Of a stretch of DNA of 5,864 nucleotides, positions 1 to 5,534 are shown one piece after another. A model generated the notes under the pieces. That model was not told the DNA's origin and did not search any database. It worked only from the letters and a program-made list of their open reading frames with translations. The DNA comes from Tannerellaceae bacterium (lineage in GTDB: Bacteria; Bacteroidota; Bacteroidia; Bacteroidales; Tannerellaceae). The translations under genes and the position numbers were made by a program. Location of the stretch: NCBI GenBank assembly GCA_031267775.1, contig JAIRYL010000056.1, positions 1-5,864 of the forward strand, in the 5' to 3' direction. The first letter of the stretch is position 1. The number at the start of each line of letters is the position of its first letter.

Positions 1-2053
1 CGGCATACGCTTCGCCGAAGGAGTAAATCTGGTTGCGATTGGCGTCGTTGGGGTTGGTAGCGCCATAAAGCGCCTCATACTTATAGTCGCCTATTTCCTG
101 GTTTCCCACCGTACCGAAGCTCGCGCGCAGTTTCAGTTCGTTCAGACGCTGCGCTCCCTTCAGAAAGGATTCTTCATTTATATTCCACGAAACGCCCAGC
201 GAAGGAAAATAGCCCCACTTATTGTTCGAAGCAAAACGAGACGAACCGTCGGCGCGGAACGTAGCCGTCAGGTTATACCTGTCTTTAAACGTATAATTGA
301 TCCTGCTGATAAAAGAATTGAGTATCGCTTCCGAGCCTCCCGACGAAGCCACTTCCCGGGTTTTGCCGCTTTGCAGGCTATACCAGAGCGCCTGATCGTT
401 GGCAAAATTCGTTGCCGCAGCCGTAGCATATTGCGTTTGGGTTGTTTGCGTGGTATATCCACCCAGTATGTTGAGGTAATTGTCTTTATTCAACTGCTTT
501 GTATAATTTAATGTATATTCATACTGCCACACGTCGGTGCGCCGGTGGCCTACGCTTGCCGATCCGCCGGGCGTGAATCCGCCCGCCGTATAAGCCGGCG
601 CGTAGTAATTCTGCGTTGTATTTGTAATGTTGGTTCCTGTGGCTACTTTCAGTTCCAAACCCGGAATAATCGTATAAAGCGCCGAAAAGTTGGCCAGTAA
701 AGCGTCGCTGAGGTTTTGCGCCGTTGTATTAACCAGGTCTGAAATAGCGTTGGTCGTTACGTCGCCCTTTACCAAATCGCCTTTCTCAAATGCATTATGA
801 TAATTATAGCCGCCGTTTGCATCGTAAATCGGATTCAATGGCGACGTGCGGATAATTGCCTCAAGGGGATTATCGTATCCGGCATAACTCGAATAGTTGT
901 TCAGTCCGTTTTGATTCAGTTTGCTCGCATTCAGGTTTAGGTTTATCTTGAGATTTTTCAGCACGTCGCGCTCCAGATTCAGCCGGCCGGTGTAGCGCTT
1001 GAAGTTAGTATTGAGCAGAATGCCGTCCTGATCCGTGTAATTGCCCGAAAGCGAGTAGCGGGTTTTATCGTCTCCTCCGCTAAAAGAAAACTGATGGCTC
1101 TGGGTAGCGGCCGTACGGAGAACGGTATTTTGCCAATCGTAACCTTCGCCCAGGGCGGCAATTTCGGCGTCGGTCAAGTCCCGGAGAGAGCCGCCAAGTT
1201 CCCTGTTGAGCGCCGCCCATTCCCGTCCGTTCAGCAGATCAAGGGTTTTTGCCGCCTGCTGCCATCCGATGGAATACTGGTATTCAATCTTATCCTTGCC
1301 TTTCTGCCCGGTTTTGGTGGTGATGATAATCACGCCGTTAGAACCGCGCGATCCGTAGATGGCCGTAGCCGATACATCTTTCAGAATCTGGATATTCTCT
1401 ATGTCGTTAGGATTGATGGCGGCCAGCGGATTGAGGCTTGCCGATACCTGGCTTACTTTGGCGTCCGTAGAAGTATTGCCGTACAGAATCACTCCGTCTA
1501 CCACATACAGCGGTTCGTTGCTAGCGTTGATGGAATTTCCGCCGCGAATACGAACCGAAAAAGCAGAACCGGGCTGTCCGCCCTGCGTGACCGATAAGCC
1601 CGCCGCCGCGCCGCCCAGCAGATTGTCGAACGACACGATGGGTTGCGAAAGCGTTTCCTTCGAGATAGAAGTAACGGCGCCCGTCAGTTCCTTTCGTTTC
1701 TGCGTTCCGTAACCTACCACCACTATTTCGTTCAGGAAATTAGCGCTTTCGCGAAGCCATACGACAACCGGCTCTGCGGATTCGTATACATCCACTTCTT
1801 CCCTCTTATAGCCCAGATAATCAATAAAAATAGTAACCGGAAACGATTTGACGGCGAGGGAGAAATTCCCGTCCGCGTCGCTCACTGTTCCTGTTCCCTT
1901 CGGTCCGGCAAGCAAGACGCCGGCGCCAATAATTGGTTCTTGCGTCTTTTCATCAAGAACTTTCCCGCTTATTTTCACGTCGTTTCCCTGAGCAAAGCCG
2001 GAAAACGGGAAGAAAACGATTGTTAGTAACAAAAAATAAACTATTTTTGTCAT
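1..2053 (-). CDS. SusC/RagA-family TonB-linked outer-membrane receptor, C-terminus cut by window edge
   Basis: I translated the minus strand from the ATG at 2053 and found one uninterrupted frame of 684 codons to the left edge; the stop lies outside. A Sec signal peptide (about 1-21, hydrophobic core then GFA before QGND) is followed by a carboxypeptidase-D-regulatory-like beta domain (about 26-105, VKISGKVLDEKTQEPIIGA). The TonB-box/plug region begins at about 108 (NEIVVVGYGTQKRKELTGAV). The SusC plug signature spans about 179-247 and includes NEPLYVVDGV and LKDVSATAIYGSRGSNGVII. The 22-strand barrel begins near 250. Family members sit in the outer membrane, pair with a SusD lipoprotein and import ligands using TonB energy; a full-length protein is usually about 1000 residues, so roughly a third is missing. 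It lies 80 bp downstream of a solute-binding protein gene on the same strand and is probably co-transcribed. A run of 15 A occupies the usual ribosome-binding position. The ligand cannot be read from this sequence. Confidence 0.96.
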   Translation of the reverse strand, partial: MTKIVYFLLLTIVFFPFSGFAQGNDVKISGKVLDEKTQEPIIGAGVLLAGPKGTGTVSDADGNFSLAVKSFPVTIFIDYLGYKREEVDVYESAEPVVVWLRESANFLNEIVVVGYGTQKRKELTGAVTSISKETLSQPIVSFDNLLGGAAAGLSVTQGGQPGSAFSVRIRGGNSINASNEPLYVVDGVILYGNTSTDAKVSQVSASLNPLAAINPNDIENIQILKDVSATAIYGSRGSNGVIIITTKTGQKGKDKIEYQYSIGWQQAAKTLDLLNGREWAALNRELGGSLRDLTDAEIAALGEGYDWQNTVLRTAATQSHQFSFSGGDDKTRYSLSGNYTDQDGILLNTNFKRYTGRLNLERDVLKNLKINLNLNASKLNQNGLNNYSSYAGYDNPLEAIIRTSPLNPIYDANGGYNYHNAFEKGDLVKGDVTTNAISDLVNTTAQNLSDALLANFSALYTIIPGLELKVATGTNITNTTQNYYAPAYTAGGFTPGGSASVGHRRTDVWQYEYTLNYTKQLNKDNYLNILGGYTTQTTQTQYATAAATNFANDQALWYSLQSGKTREVASSGGSEAILNSFISRINYTFKDRYNLTATFRADGSSRFASNNKWGYFPSLGVSWNINEESFLKGAQRLNELKLRASFGTVGNQEIGDYKYEALYGATNPNDANRNQIYSFGEAYA

Positions 2054-2056
2054 GAC

Positions 2057-2071
2057 TTTTTTTTTTTTTTT
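2057..2071 (-). promoter_or_regulatory. Poly(A)15 tract immediately before the susC-like start codon
   Basis: On the coding (minus) strand 15 consecutive A residues end four bases before the ATG (A15, GTC, ATG). They occupy the place where a Shine-Dalgarno sequence would lie, and no SD is present. A-rich start regions are known to favour initiation in Bacteroidetes, so the tract may act as the translation enhancer. A homopolymer this long is also prone to slippage in replication and transcription, and its length may be inexact in an assembly. Confidence 0.6.
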
Positions 2072-2076
2072 GAGAT

Positions 2077-2121
2077 AAGCGTCCTCTTACCCCATTAGCA
2101 GAGCGGGTGCGGAGGGCGCTT
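2077..2121 (-). promoter_or_regulatory. Intergenic hairpin between the solute-binding protein gene and the susC-like gene
   Basis: The arms at 2077-2086 and 2112-2121 pair over 10 positions with one mismatch (minus strand AAGCGCCCTC with GAGGACGCTT). An inner 4-bp stem (ACCC/GGGT, 2089-2092 with 2105-2108) is possible. On the minus strand no U-run follows directly: the next bases are ATCTC, then the poly(A) tract. It is therefore more likely an mRNA processing, stability or differential-expression element than a strong terminator. On the plus strand it is followed by TTTT, but no plus-strand gene needs terminating here. Confidence 0.45.
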
Positions 2122-2133
2122 TTTCAGTTATGA

Positions 2134-3093
2134 TTATTTATTTGCCAATAATGTTATTTCCAATGCAGCTATCTTCTTTTGCTGCTGAGCGATTGTTTTT
2201 GTATCCAACCTCAGGAAACCGAAAGAGTTAATATAATCCTGTCCTTCCGAAAGCGCCCACTCCAAAAACTGAAGCGCCTGCGGGTTTATTTTTTCGGGCA
2301 ATATAAATGCCAGCTCTTCTACCGGTATCAGGTCTATCGTTTTATTTTCCAGCAGCGCGATTGTTTCATCCAGATTTTGCACATCCAGCGTTTCGGCATA
2401 TTCCTTTTTTACGTCTAAAGGAAGCAGCGCAATGCCATCGTTCAGTTGGCGCGACTCTATATTGAAAATGTAATTCAAATTATTAAAACTAACGCCTTTG
2501 GCGTCTTTTTTTACGGCATTGTTCAGATAAATATCGTCGCCTGCAATCTTTTTACCTTTCAAACGGCTTGTTGCATATCCGAAATGTCTGGCAAACGAAT
2601 GAGACGCCGAATAAGAGCTGTTGCTCGAATAAACCAGGGCGTCGTATTTTTCCTTTTTGTCCGGTTCTGCGTCTTCGGCAAGGACGTCTTTCTCAAAAAA
2701 CAGTTCCTTAATTCGCTTTTCATTCAGTTTCTTCTTTTTAAGCTCATCCGGCAATACGTTGTTTTTTCCCGCAATGGGTAAAATGGCGTATTTTCCGAAC
2801 GAAACGGTTGTAGCCGGCGTTTGCAGCGCATGATCGTCTTGTATTCCGGACGGTATAATTTCAATTGAATAGTTGTGCGCGTCCTTTCCGGCAACAACCA
2901 GCGACACGTCTGAATGTGTTTTTGAATACTCGGCAATCCATTTTTCCAGCAAGGCGTCTACAAATCGAACGCCTTTAATGTAAACAACTTCCTGCCGTGC
3001 AGGATTGACGGTTGCGCCTGTTGTCTGCGCATTGGCTGAACTACTGATAGCAATCAGTATAATCAAACTTAATGTTTTTACTTTCCGGTTCAT
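2134..3093 (-). CDS. Secreted PstS/PBP-like periplasmic solute-binding protein
   Basis: A 319-residue protein with a Sec signal peptide (MNRKVKTLSLIILIAISSSANA, cut after about residue 22 before QTT). There is no lipobox Cys, so it is expected to be soluble in the periplasm. The mature part resembles the PBP-like (PstS-type) fold: YIKGVRFVDALLEKWIAEYSKTH (38-60) matches the first lobe opening of the family. NPQALQFLEWALSEGQDYINSFGFLRL (270-296) matches the typical C-terminal stretch in which residues after a conserved Asn form the late helix. Length is normal for the group. The middle is Lys-rich (118-131) and does not keep an obvious PstS phosphate-binding TGSG-type loop, so phosphate should not be assumed. 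It sits between a putative Cys-codon attenuator upstream and a TonB-linked receptor downstream, which suggests it receives the receptor's substrate or senses it. No ABC permease or ATPase gene is visible. The start codon fits the signal peptide; no SD is seen, only an A/T-rich leader (AATTAAAATTATAAACAGT). Confidence 0.75.
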   Translation of the reverse strand: MNRKVKTLSLIILIAISSSANAQTTGATVNPARQEVVYIKGVRFVDALLEKWIAEYSKTHSDVSLVVAGKDAHNYSIEIIPSGIQDDHALQTPATTVSFGKYAILPIAGKNNVLPDELKKKKLNEKRIKELFFEKDVLAEDAEPDKKEKYDALVYSSNSSYSASHSFARHFGYATSRLKGKKIAGDDIYLNNAVKKDAKGVSFNNLNYIFNIESRQLNDGIALLPLDVKKEYAETLDVQNLDETIALLENKTIDLIPVEELAFILPEKINPQALQFLEWALSEGQDYINSFGFLRLDTKTIAQQQKKIAALEITLLANK

Positions 3094-3138
3094 ACTGTTT
3101 ATAATTTTAATTGTTGTTCTTATTTTCCTGTCACAAAC

Positions 3139-3174
3139 AAAAAAGCTGTCCGTTTTTTCCTTCGGACAGCCTTT
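3139..3174 (-). terminator. Intrinsic terminator inside the leader (segments 3:4 of the attenuator)
   Basis: On the minus strand GCTGTCCG (3170-3163) pairs perfectly with CGGACAGC (3152-3145) across a 10-nt loop. Extension through G-U and A-U pairs is possible to about 3174/3141. TTTTTTG follows immediately (Ts at 3144-3139). The layout is that of a factor-independent terminator, located about 46 bp before the solute-binding protein start. No gene ends just before it, so its natural reading is premature termination of that gene's own leader. Confidence 0.8.
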
Positions 3175-3194
3175 TGTGCTTTTACTTTACCTGT

Positions 3195-3248
3195 TTATGC
3201 ACACGAGTCATACGCTGTCCGAATCCGGCAGTTACACATCATACACAT
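3195..3248 (-). CDS. Putative 17-residue Cys-rich leader peptide
   Basis: The minus-strand ORF reads MCMMCNCRIRTAYDSCA and ends in TAA. It has four Cys in 17 residues (positions 2, 5, 7 and 16) and three candidate start codons (3248, 3242, 3239); the start cannot be fixed because no SD precedes any of them. Segment 2 of the attenuator overlaps codons for R10-T11-A12. The stop codon lies 25 nt before segment 3. It is probably expressed for the act of translation rather than for the product. An alternative is that the CxxCxC arrangement binds a metal and stalls the ribosome, as proposed for some Cys-containing upstream ORFs. The peptide is too short for homology and its translation is not proven by the sequence. 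Confidence 0.6.
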   Translation of the reverse strand: MCMMCNCRIRTAYDSCA

Positions 3249-3265
3249 ATAAAAACGATATAAAC

Positions 3266-3297
3266 TCATATTATTTACTTTTAAATTCGATACAAAA
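3266..3297 (-). promoter_or_regulatory. Candidate promoter for the leader/solute-binding protein transcript
   Basis: A TTTTTG at 3298-3293 could serve as the Bacteroidetes -33 element. TAATATGA (3273-3266) follows after 19 nt, the usual spacing. It matches the TAnnTTTG -7 consensus only in the TA and one T, so this is a weak match. It would place transcription start shortly before the leader peptide ATG. The surrounding AT-rich stretch (3241-3300) is otherwise featureless. Confidence 0.3.
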
Positions 3298-3300
3298 ATA

Positions 3301-3420
3301 AAGCGTTTCAAACGTCGCCGCAATCCCATATTCATGGTATATTTTTCCGCTATAGCCCCCGTTGTCGCTTCCCGAAAACAGATAATTCTTACGTTTCAGG
3401 GCAATAGCGACTGATACGCG
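3301..3420 (-). pseudogene. Decayed fragment resembling the C-terminal part of an IS66-family transposase
   Basis: One minus-strand frame reads RVSVAIALKRKNYLFSGSDN (3420-3361) and then GGYSGKIYHEYG. The stretch IALKRKNYLFSGS closely matches the IS66 TnpC motif near the C-terminus, where IALGRKNYLFAGS is typical. Similarity fades after about position 3325, the frame runs on to a stop at 3273-3271, and in-frame stops (TGA TAA, about 3440) lie just upstream. The usual continuation (a CKL-like segment followed by NP-WL) is absent. Nothing upstream belongs to a complete transposase, and no inverted repeats were found, so this is an isolated remnant. Recognition rests on about 15 residues from memory of the family. 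Confidence 0.5.
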
Positions 3421-3480
3421 GCCACATGCCAAAAGAACGCCTCCTTATCAAGAAAATCTTATCTGCCGAATGATAATGTA
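3421..3480. other. Short gap after the reductase gene, no confident feature
   Basis: I see no gene here. AT-rich short inverted repeats around TTATC/GATAA (about 3454-3476) could form only a weak 5-6 bp stem, and no U-run follows, so I do not call a terminator for the reductase gene. Together with 3094-3420 this makes a 387-bp gap between confident genes, explained mostly by the transposase remnant, the candidate promoter and the attenuator leader. Confidence 0.5.
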
Positions 3481-4437
3481 TTAATTGAATATTGTCTCTT
3501 TTATCTGTTTAAGAATGGGAACTTTAACGCCGTGTTTTTCCCCGTCCGTTATAATATCTTCAAGCATTTTCTTCATTTCATCAGGTGAATGCTGGGTATG
3601 TCCGTCAAACATAAGGCATAATGCTTCATTACCATAAACCTTCCTGGCTATTGGAATTGCGATAAAGAAAGGTAAGGAGTAAAGCCTGTTCGCTTTTTCT
3701 GCTTTCGGATTATAGCGTAACTTTTGGCACACCTCTAATCCTTCCCTGATAGCTTTTATTGCCTCTTTTAGAATATCAGAGTTGTTCGCAAAATTCCGTC
3801 CGCTTTTGGCTTTCATGATTCCCGCAGATAACCCCGCCGCAACGGCATAGTGGGTTATAAGCCAAATTTTAATCTGGTTGTAGATAATCGGTTTGAGATT
3901 GGCGTCTTCCAATGCTTTGGCTATTTTCTGCACTCGTTCGGATACTTCTCCATTTAACTCGCCTAATGGAGTATGTGATTGTTTTAATCCGGAAATGGCG
4001 CTCTTTATACCGCCTGCATCTCTGCCGCCGCCTGCCATAAAGGGAAATCCGAAAAAATATTGTTTCTCGGAAAGATATTCATTGATACTATCCAAGTCAT
4101 CCACCCACATGTTTTGAAAAAAAAGAACATGAGCGTTCCCTGCCGACTTGGAGAGAACCGGCAGTATTTCTTTCAAATGAAGATTGTTTGTCGTTACTAT
4201 AATATATTCAAAATTGTTATCTGTTGACAAAGAGTCTATAACATCAGGCTTAAAAACAACTTTTTTTACTTCCTTTTGCCCTCCTCTAAAATCTGTACAA
4301 TGGATGTGAATACCTTCTTCCTTTATACTCTGTTTCTTTTGAGGTCTAACCAAAACAGTTATTTCATGACCCGTTTTTGATAATTGCCAACCGTAGGTAG
4401 TCCCTACAATTCCTGCTCCGTAAATTAGTATTTTCAT
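3481..4437 (-). CDS. Ketopantoate reductase-like (ApbA/PanE-fold) NADP-dependent oxidoreductase
   Basis: A 318-residue cytoplasmic protein. The N-terminal Rossmann fold is clear: MKILIYGAGIVG gives GAGIVG at 7-12, and VLVR ends strand 2 with R31, the position that contacts the NADP 2'-phosphate in E. coli PanE. N109 in FFQNMW matches the family's conserved Asn of the QNG motif, but the Gly is Met. In the C-terminal helical domain K190 (QIKIWLITH) aligns with the catalytic Lys. The two Asn that follow in E. coli PanE at +4 and +8 are I194 and A198 here. HSPDEMKKMLEDI (283-295) matches the SSMLQDI region, and GEKHGVKVP follows. Family fold and cofactor are well supported; true 2-dehydropantoate 2-reductase activity is doubtful, so I give no panE symbol. 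It starts 10 bp after the AraC-family gene stops, implying co-transcription. No SD is present (CAACTCAAT before ATG). Confidence 0.85.
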   Translation of the reverse strand: MKILIYGAGIVGTTYGWQLSKTGHEITVLVRPQKKQSIKEEGIHIHCTDFRGGQKEVKKVVFKPDVIDSLSTDNNFEYIIVTTNNLHLKEILPVLSKSAGNAHVLFFQNMWVDDLDSINEYLSEKQYFFGFPFMAGGGRDAGGIKSAISGLKQSHTPLGELNGEVSERVQKIAKALEDANLKPIIYNQIKIWLITHYAVAAGLSAGIMKAKSGRNFANNSDILKEAIKAIREGLEVCQKLRYNPKAEKANRLYSLPFFIAIPIARKVYGNEALCLMFDGHTQHSPDEMKKMLEDIITDGEKHGVKVPILKQIKETIFN

Positions 4438-4447
4438 ATTGAGTTGT

Positions 4448-5260
4448 TTATGTTCTTATATCTACAAAAAAAGATTGAAACAATAACCTGTTATCAGAAT
4501 AAGGGTCAACGTTTGATAAAAACTCGCTCGGAGTGTAACCTGACAGAGATTTCACTTCCCTTATTAAATGCGATTTATCGTAATAGCCGCATTTGCAGGC
4601 AATTTCATTTAGGTTTGCAGAAGAACTCGTTTGTAACAAATGCAGCGTTTTTGAAAATCGGTTTATCTGAATGAACTCCTTCGGGTTTAATCCTGTATAT
4701 TCTGAAAAAAGTCGTTTGAATTGTTTATATCCAAGACAGGCTCTATCAGCCAATTTAGAAATATTGCTTTCGCCCATTTCTATTGATTGAATAACTGAAG
4801 CAAATCGCTTATAGTTATAATCTTCACGACTATTGAGATAGCCTGACAAAGAGTCTTCTATCAAACAGACAACCTTTTGATCATCAAGAGTGTCACGAAA
4901 ACGAGTCTCTAATTCTTTAAGTTGTGGGCTTAATAAGTCTAACCCGACATTTTGCCCTTTAAGTTCACTGCCTGACATATTCAATAGCATTTTGATACCG
5001 ACAGGCTGGAAAACGACTATCACGATATTCAAATTGTCAAAGCCTATATTTACGGGTCTAACGGATTGTCCAAAAAGATATGACTTCGGATACAAACTGT
5101 ATTCTTCTGAGTAGATATTACCTCCCCGATTAAATATTAGCCCTGCATATCCGGAAGGAATAGCACGTTGTTTGCCTGTGCTATCTGCGGATAAAAACCA
5201 ATATTCCTTGACATACGGCGCAAGTAGTGGCGATGGCGATACAGACGAAAATCTCTCCAT
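4448..5260 (-). CDS. AraC-family transcriptional regulator
   Basis: A 270-residue protein. The C-terminal DNA-binding domain has two helix-turn-helix units: the first about 166-186 (SNISKLADRACLGYKQFKRLF), the second about 216-237 (NLNEIACKCGYYDKSHLIRE). The AraC signature tail GYTPSEF is at 241-247. The N-terminal part (about 1-120) starts with LLAPYVKEYWFL and contains PSGYAGLIFN (35-44) and FQPVGIKMLL (84-93). This is typical of the sensor domain common in Bacteroidetes AraC proteins of this size, and unlike the arabinose-binding cupin. It probably controls the reductase-like gene 10 bp downstream and perhaps itself. The ligand is unknown. About 20 residues follow the tail (to 270), a little longer than usual. 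The ATG at 5260 fits the family start and lies just after a good -7 element. Confidence 0.92.
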   Translation of the reverse strand: MERFSSVSPSPLLAPYVKEYWFLSADSTGKQRAIPSGYAGLIFNRGGNIYSEEYSLYPKSYLFGQSVRPVNIGFDNLNIVIVVFQPVGIKMLLNMSGSELKGQNVGLDLLSPQLKELETRFRDTLDDQKVVCLIEDSLSGYLNSREDYNYKRFASVIQSIEMGESNISKLADRACLGYKQFKRLFSEYTGLNPKEFIQINRFSKTLHLLQTSSSANLNEIACKCGYYDKSHLIREVKSLSGYTPSEFLSNVDPYSDNRLLFQSFFVDIRT

Positions 5261-5274
5261 ATAAGTAATTTAAG

Positions 5275-5282
5275 CAAAAATA
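5275..5282 (-). promoter_or_regulatory. -7 promoter element for the AraC-family/reductase operon
   Basis: TATTTTTG on the minus strand matches the Bacteroidetes -7 consensus TAnnTTTG exactly and lies 14 bp before the ATG. A TTTTTG at 5315-5310 resembles a -33 box, but the spacing of about 27 nt exceeds the normal 19-21, so only the -7 call is supported. Transcription from it would give a leader of around 10 nt. Confidence 0.45.
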
Positions 5283-5323
5283 AAGCATATTCTCCTAAAT
5301 AGCGGTGTACAAAAAGGACATTT

Positions 5324-5494
5324 ATGGAAAAACAATTTGCTGTTTCATATCTTTTCGGCAATCTGCTTCTTCAAACCCTCCAAGCTTATGAGAAAGAATT
5401 AGGCGCTATAATGAGTAGAGTGGGTAATCTGTGGGTGGCGGAGGGGTTTATTTTCGAACAAAGCCTTAGAATAAATAATAGCTTCCAATCTTGA
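5324..5494 (+). CDS. Possible small ORF, unknown function
   Basis: The only plus-strand candidate in the gap between the AraC-family gene and rho. It reads 56 residues beginning MEKQFAVSYLFGNLLLQTLQ and ending in NNSFQS. An AAGGA sequence lies five bases before the ATG (AAAAAGGACATTTATG), an SD-like feature unusual for this phylum. The end of the ORF runs into the rho terminator hairpin, which argues against a real gene. No domain, signal peptide or membrane segment is recognisable. It may be chance, or a remnant. Confidence 0.2.
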   Translation: MEKQFAVSYLFGNLLLQTLQAYEKELGAIMSRVGNLWVAEGFIFEQSLRINNSFQS

Positions 5495-5507
5495 TTGGAA
5501 GCTATTA
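5476..5507 (-). terminator. Hairpin downstream of rho
   Basis: A perfect inverted repeat with 15-bp arms (5476-5490 and 5493-5507); the realistic loop is CAAG on the minus strand with a 14-bp stem. The sequence after it on the minus strand is TTTATTCT, a poor but T-rich tail. Lying 28 bp after the rho stop codon, it most likely ends the rho transcript. It could also protect the 3' end of the mRNA. Confidence 0.7.
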
Positions 5508-5534
5508 CCTTCATTTGTTCCTCTGACGTCTTTC

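Larger units (their letters stand above)
3139..3248 (-). promoter_or_regulatory. Putative leader-peptide transcription attenuator (mutually exclusive hairpins)
   Basis: Four segments can be read in order on the minus strand. Segment 1 is CTGCCG (3231-3226). Segment 2 is TTCGGACAGC (3223-3214). Segment 3 is GCTGTCCGAA (3170-3161). Segment 4 is CGGACAGC (3152-3145). Segments 2 and 3 pair perfectly over 10 bp and would block the 3:4 terminator. Segments 1 and 2 can form a small hairpin (CTGCCG with CGGACAG, one bulged A), which would free segment 3 for the terminator. Segments 1 and 2 lie inside a short Cys-rich ORF, as in the trp and his attenuators. A ribosome held at the early Cys codons (3236-3234) would probably leave segment 2 free; one reaching the stop codon (3197-3195) would partly cover it. 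Regulation by cysteinyl-tRNA supply is inference from codon content. Confidence 0.7.

Noticed and set aside
1094..2026. Overlapping plus-strand ORFs of 117-167 codons
   Set aside because: They lie antisense to the receptor gene, whose frame shows continuous family motifs. Their translations have no recognisable domain and arise from the GC-rich codons of the opposite strand.
2179..2781. Plus-strand ORFs opposite the solute-binding protein gene
   Set aside because: They are composition shadows of a gene with a clear signal peptide and fold; no motif was found in them.
3141..3174. The 3145-3170 hairpin as a plus-strand terminator
   Set aside because: No plus-strand gene precedes it, and its T-run is stronger on the minus strand (TTTTTTG).
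3005..3301. Plus-strand ORF of 98 codons with a hydrophobic stretch
   Set aside because: The hydrophobic segment is the antisense of the binding protein's signal peptide region and the ORF then crosses the terminator hairpin. The attenuator on the other strand explains this sequence better.
3454..3476. Terminator for the reductase gene
   Set aside because: Only weak AT-rich 5-6 bp pairing around TTATC/GATAA and no proper U-run.
5420..5450. G-rich stretch as a G-quadruplex
   Set aside because: There are three runs of at least three Gs, with only GG pairs to complete a fourth tract. At most a weak two-layer structure could form, with no supporting context.
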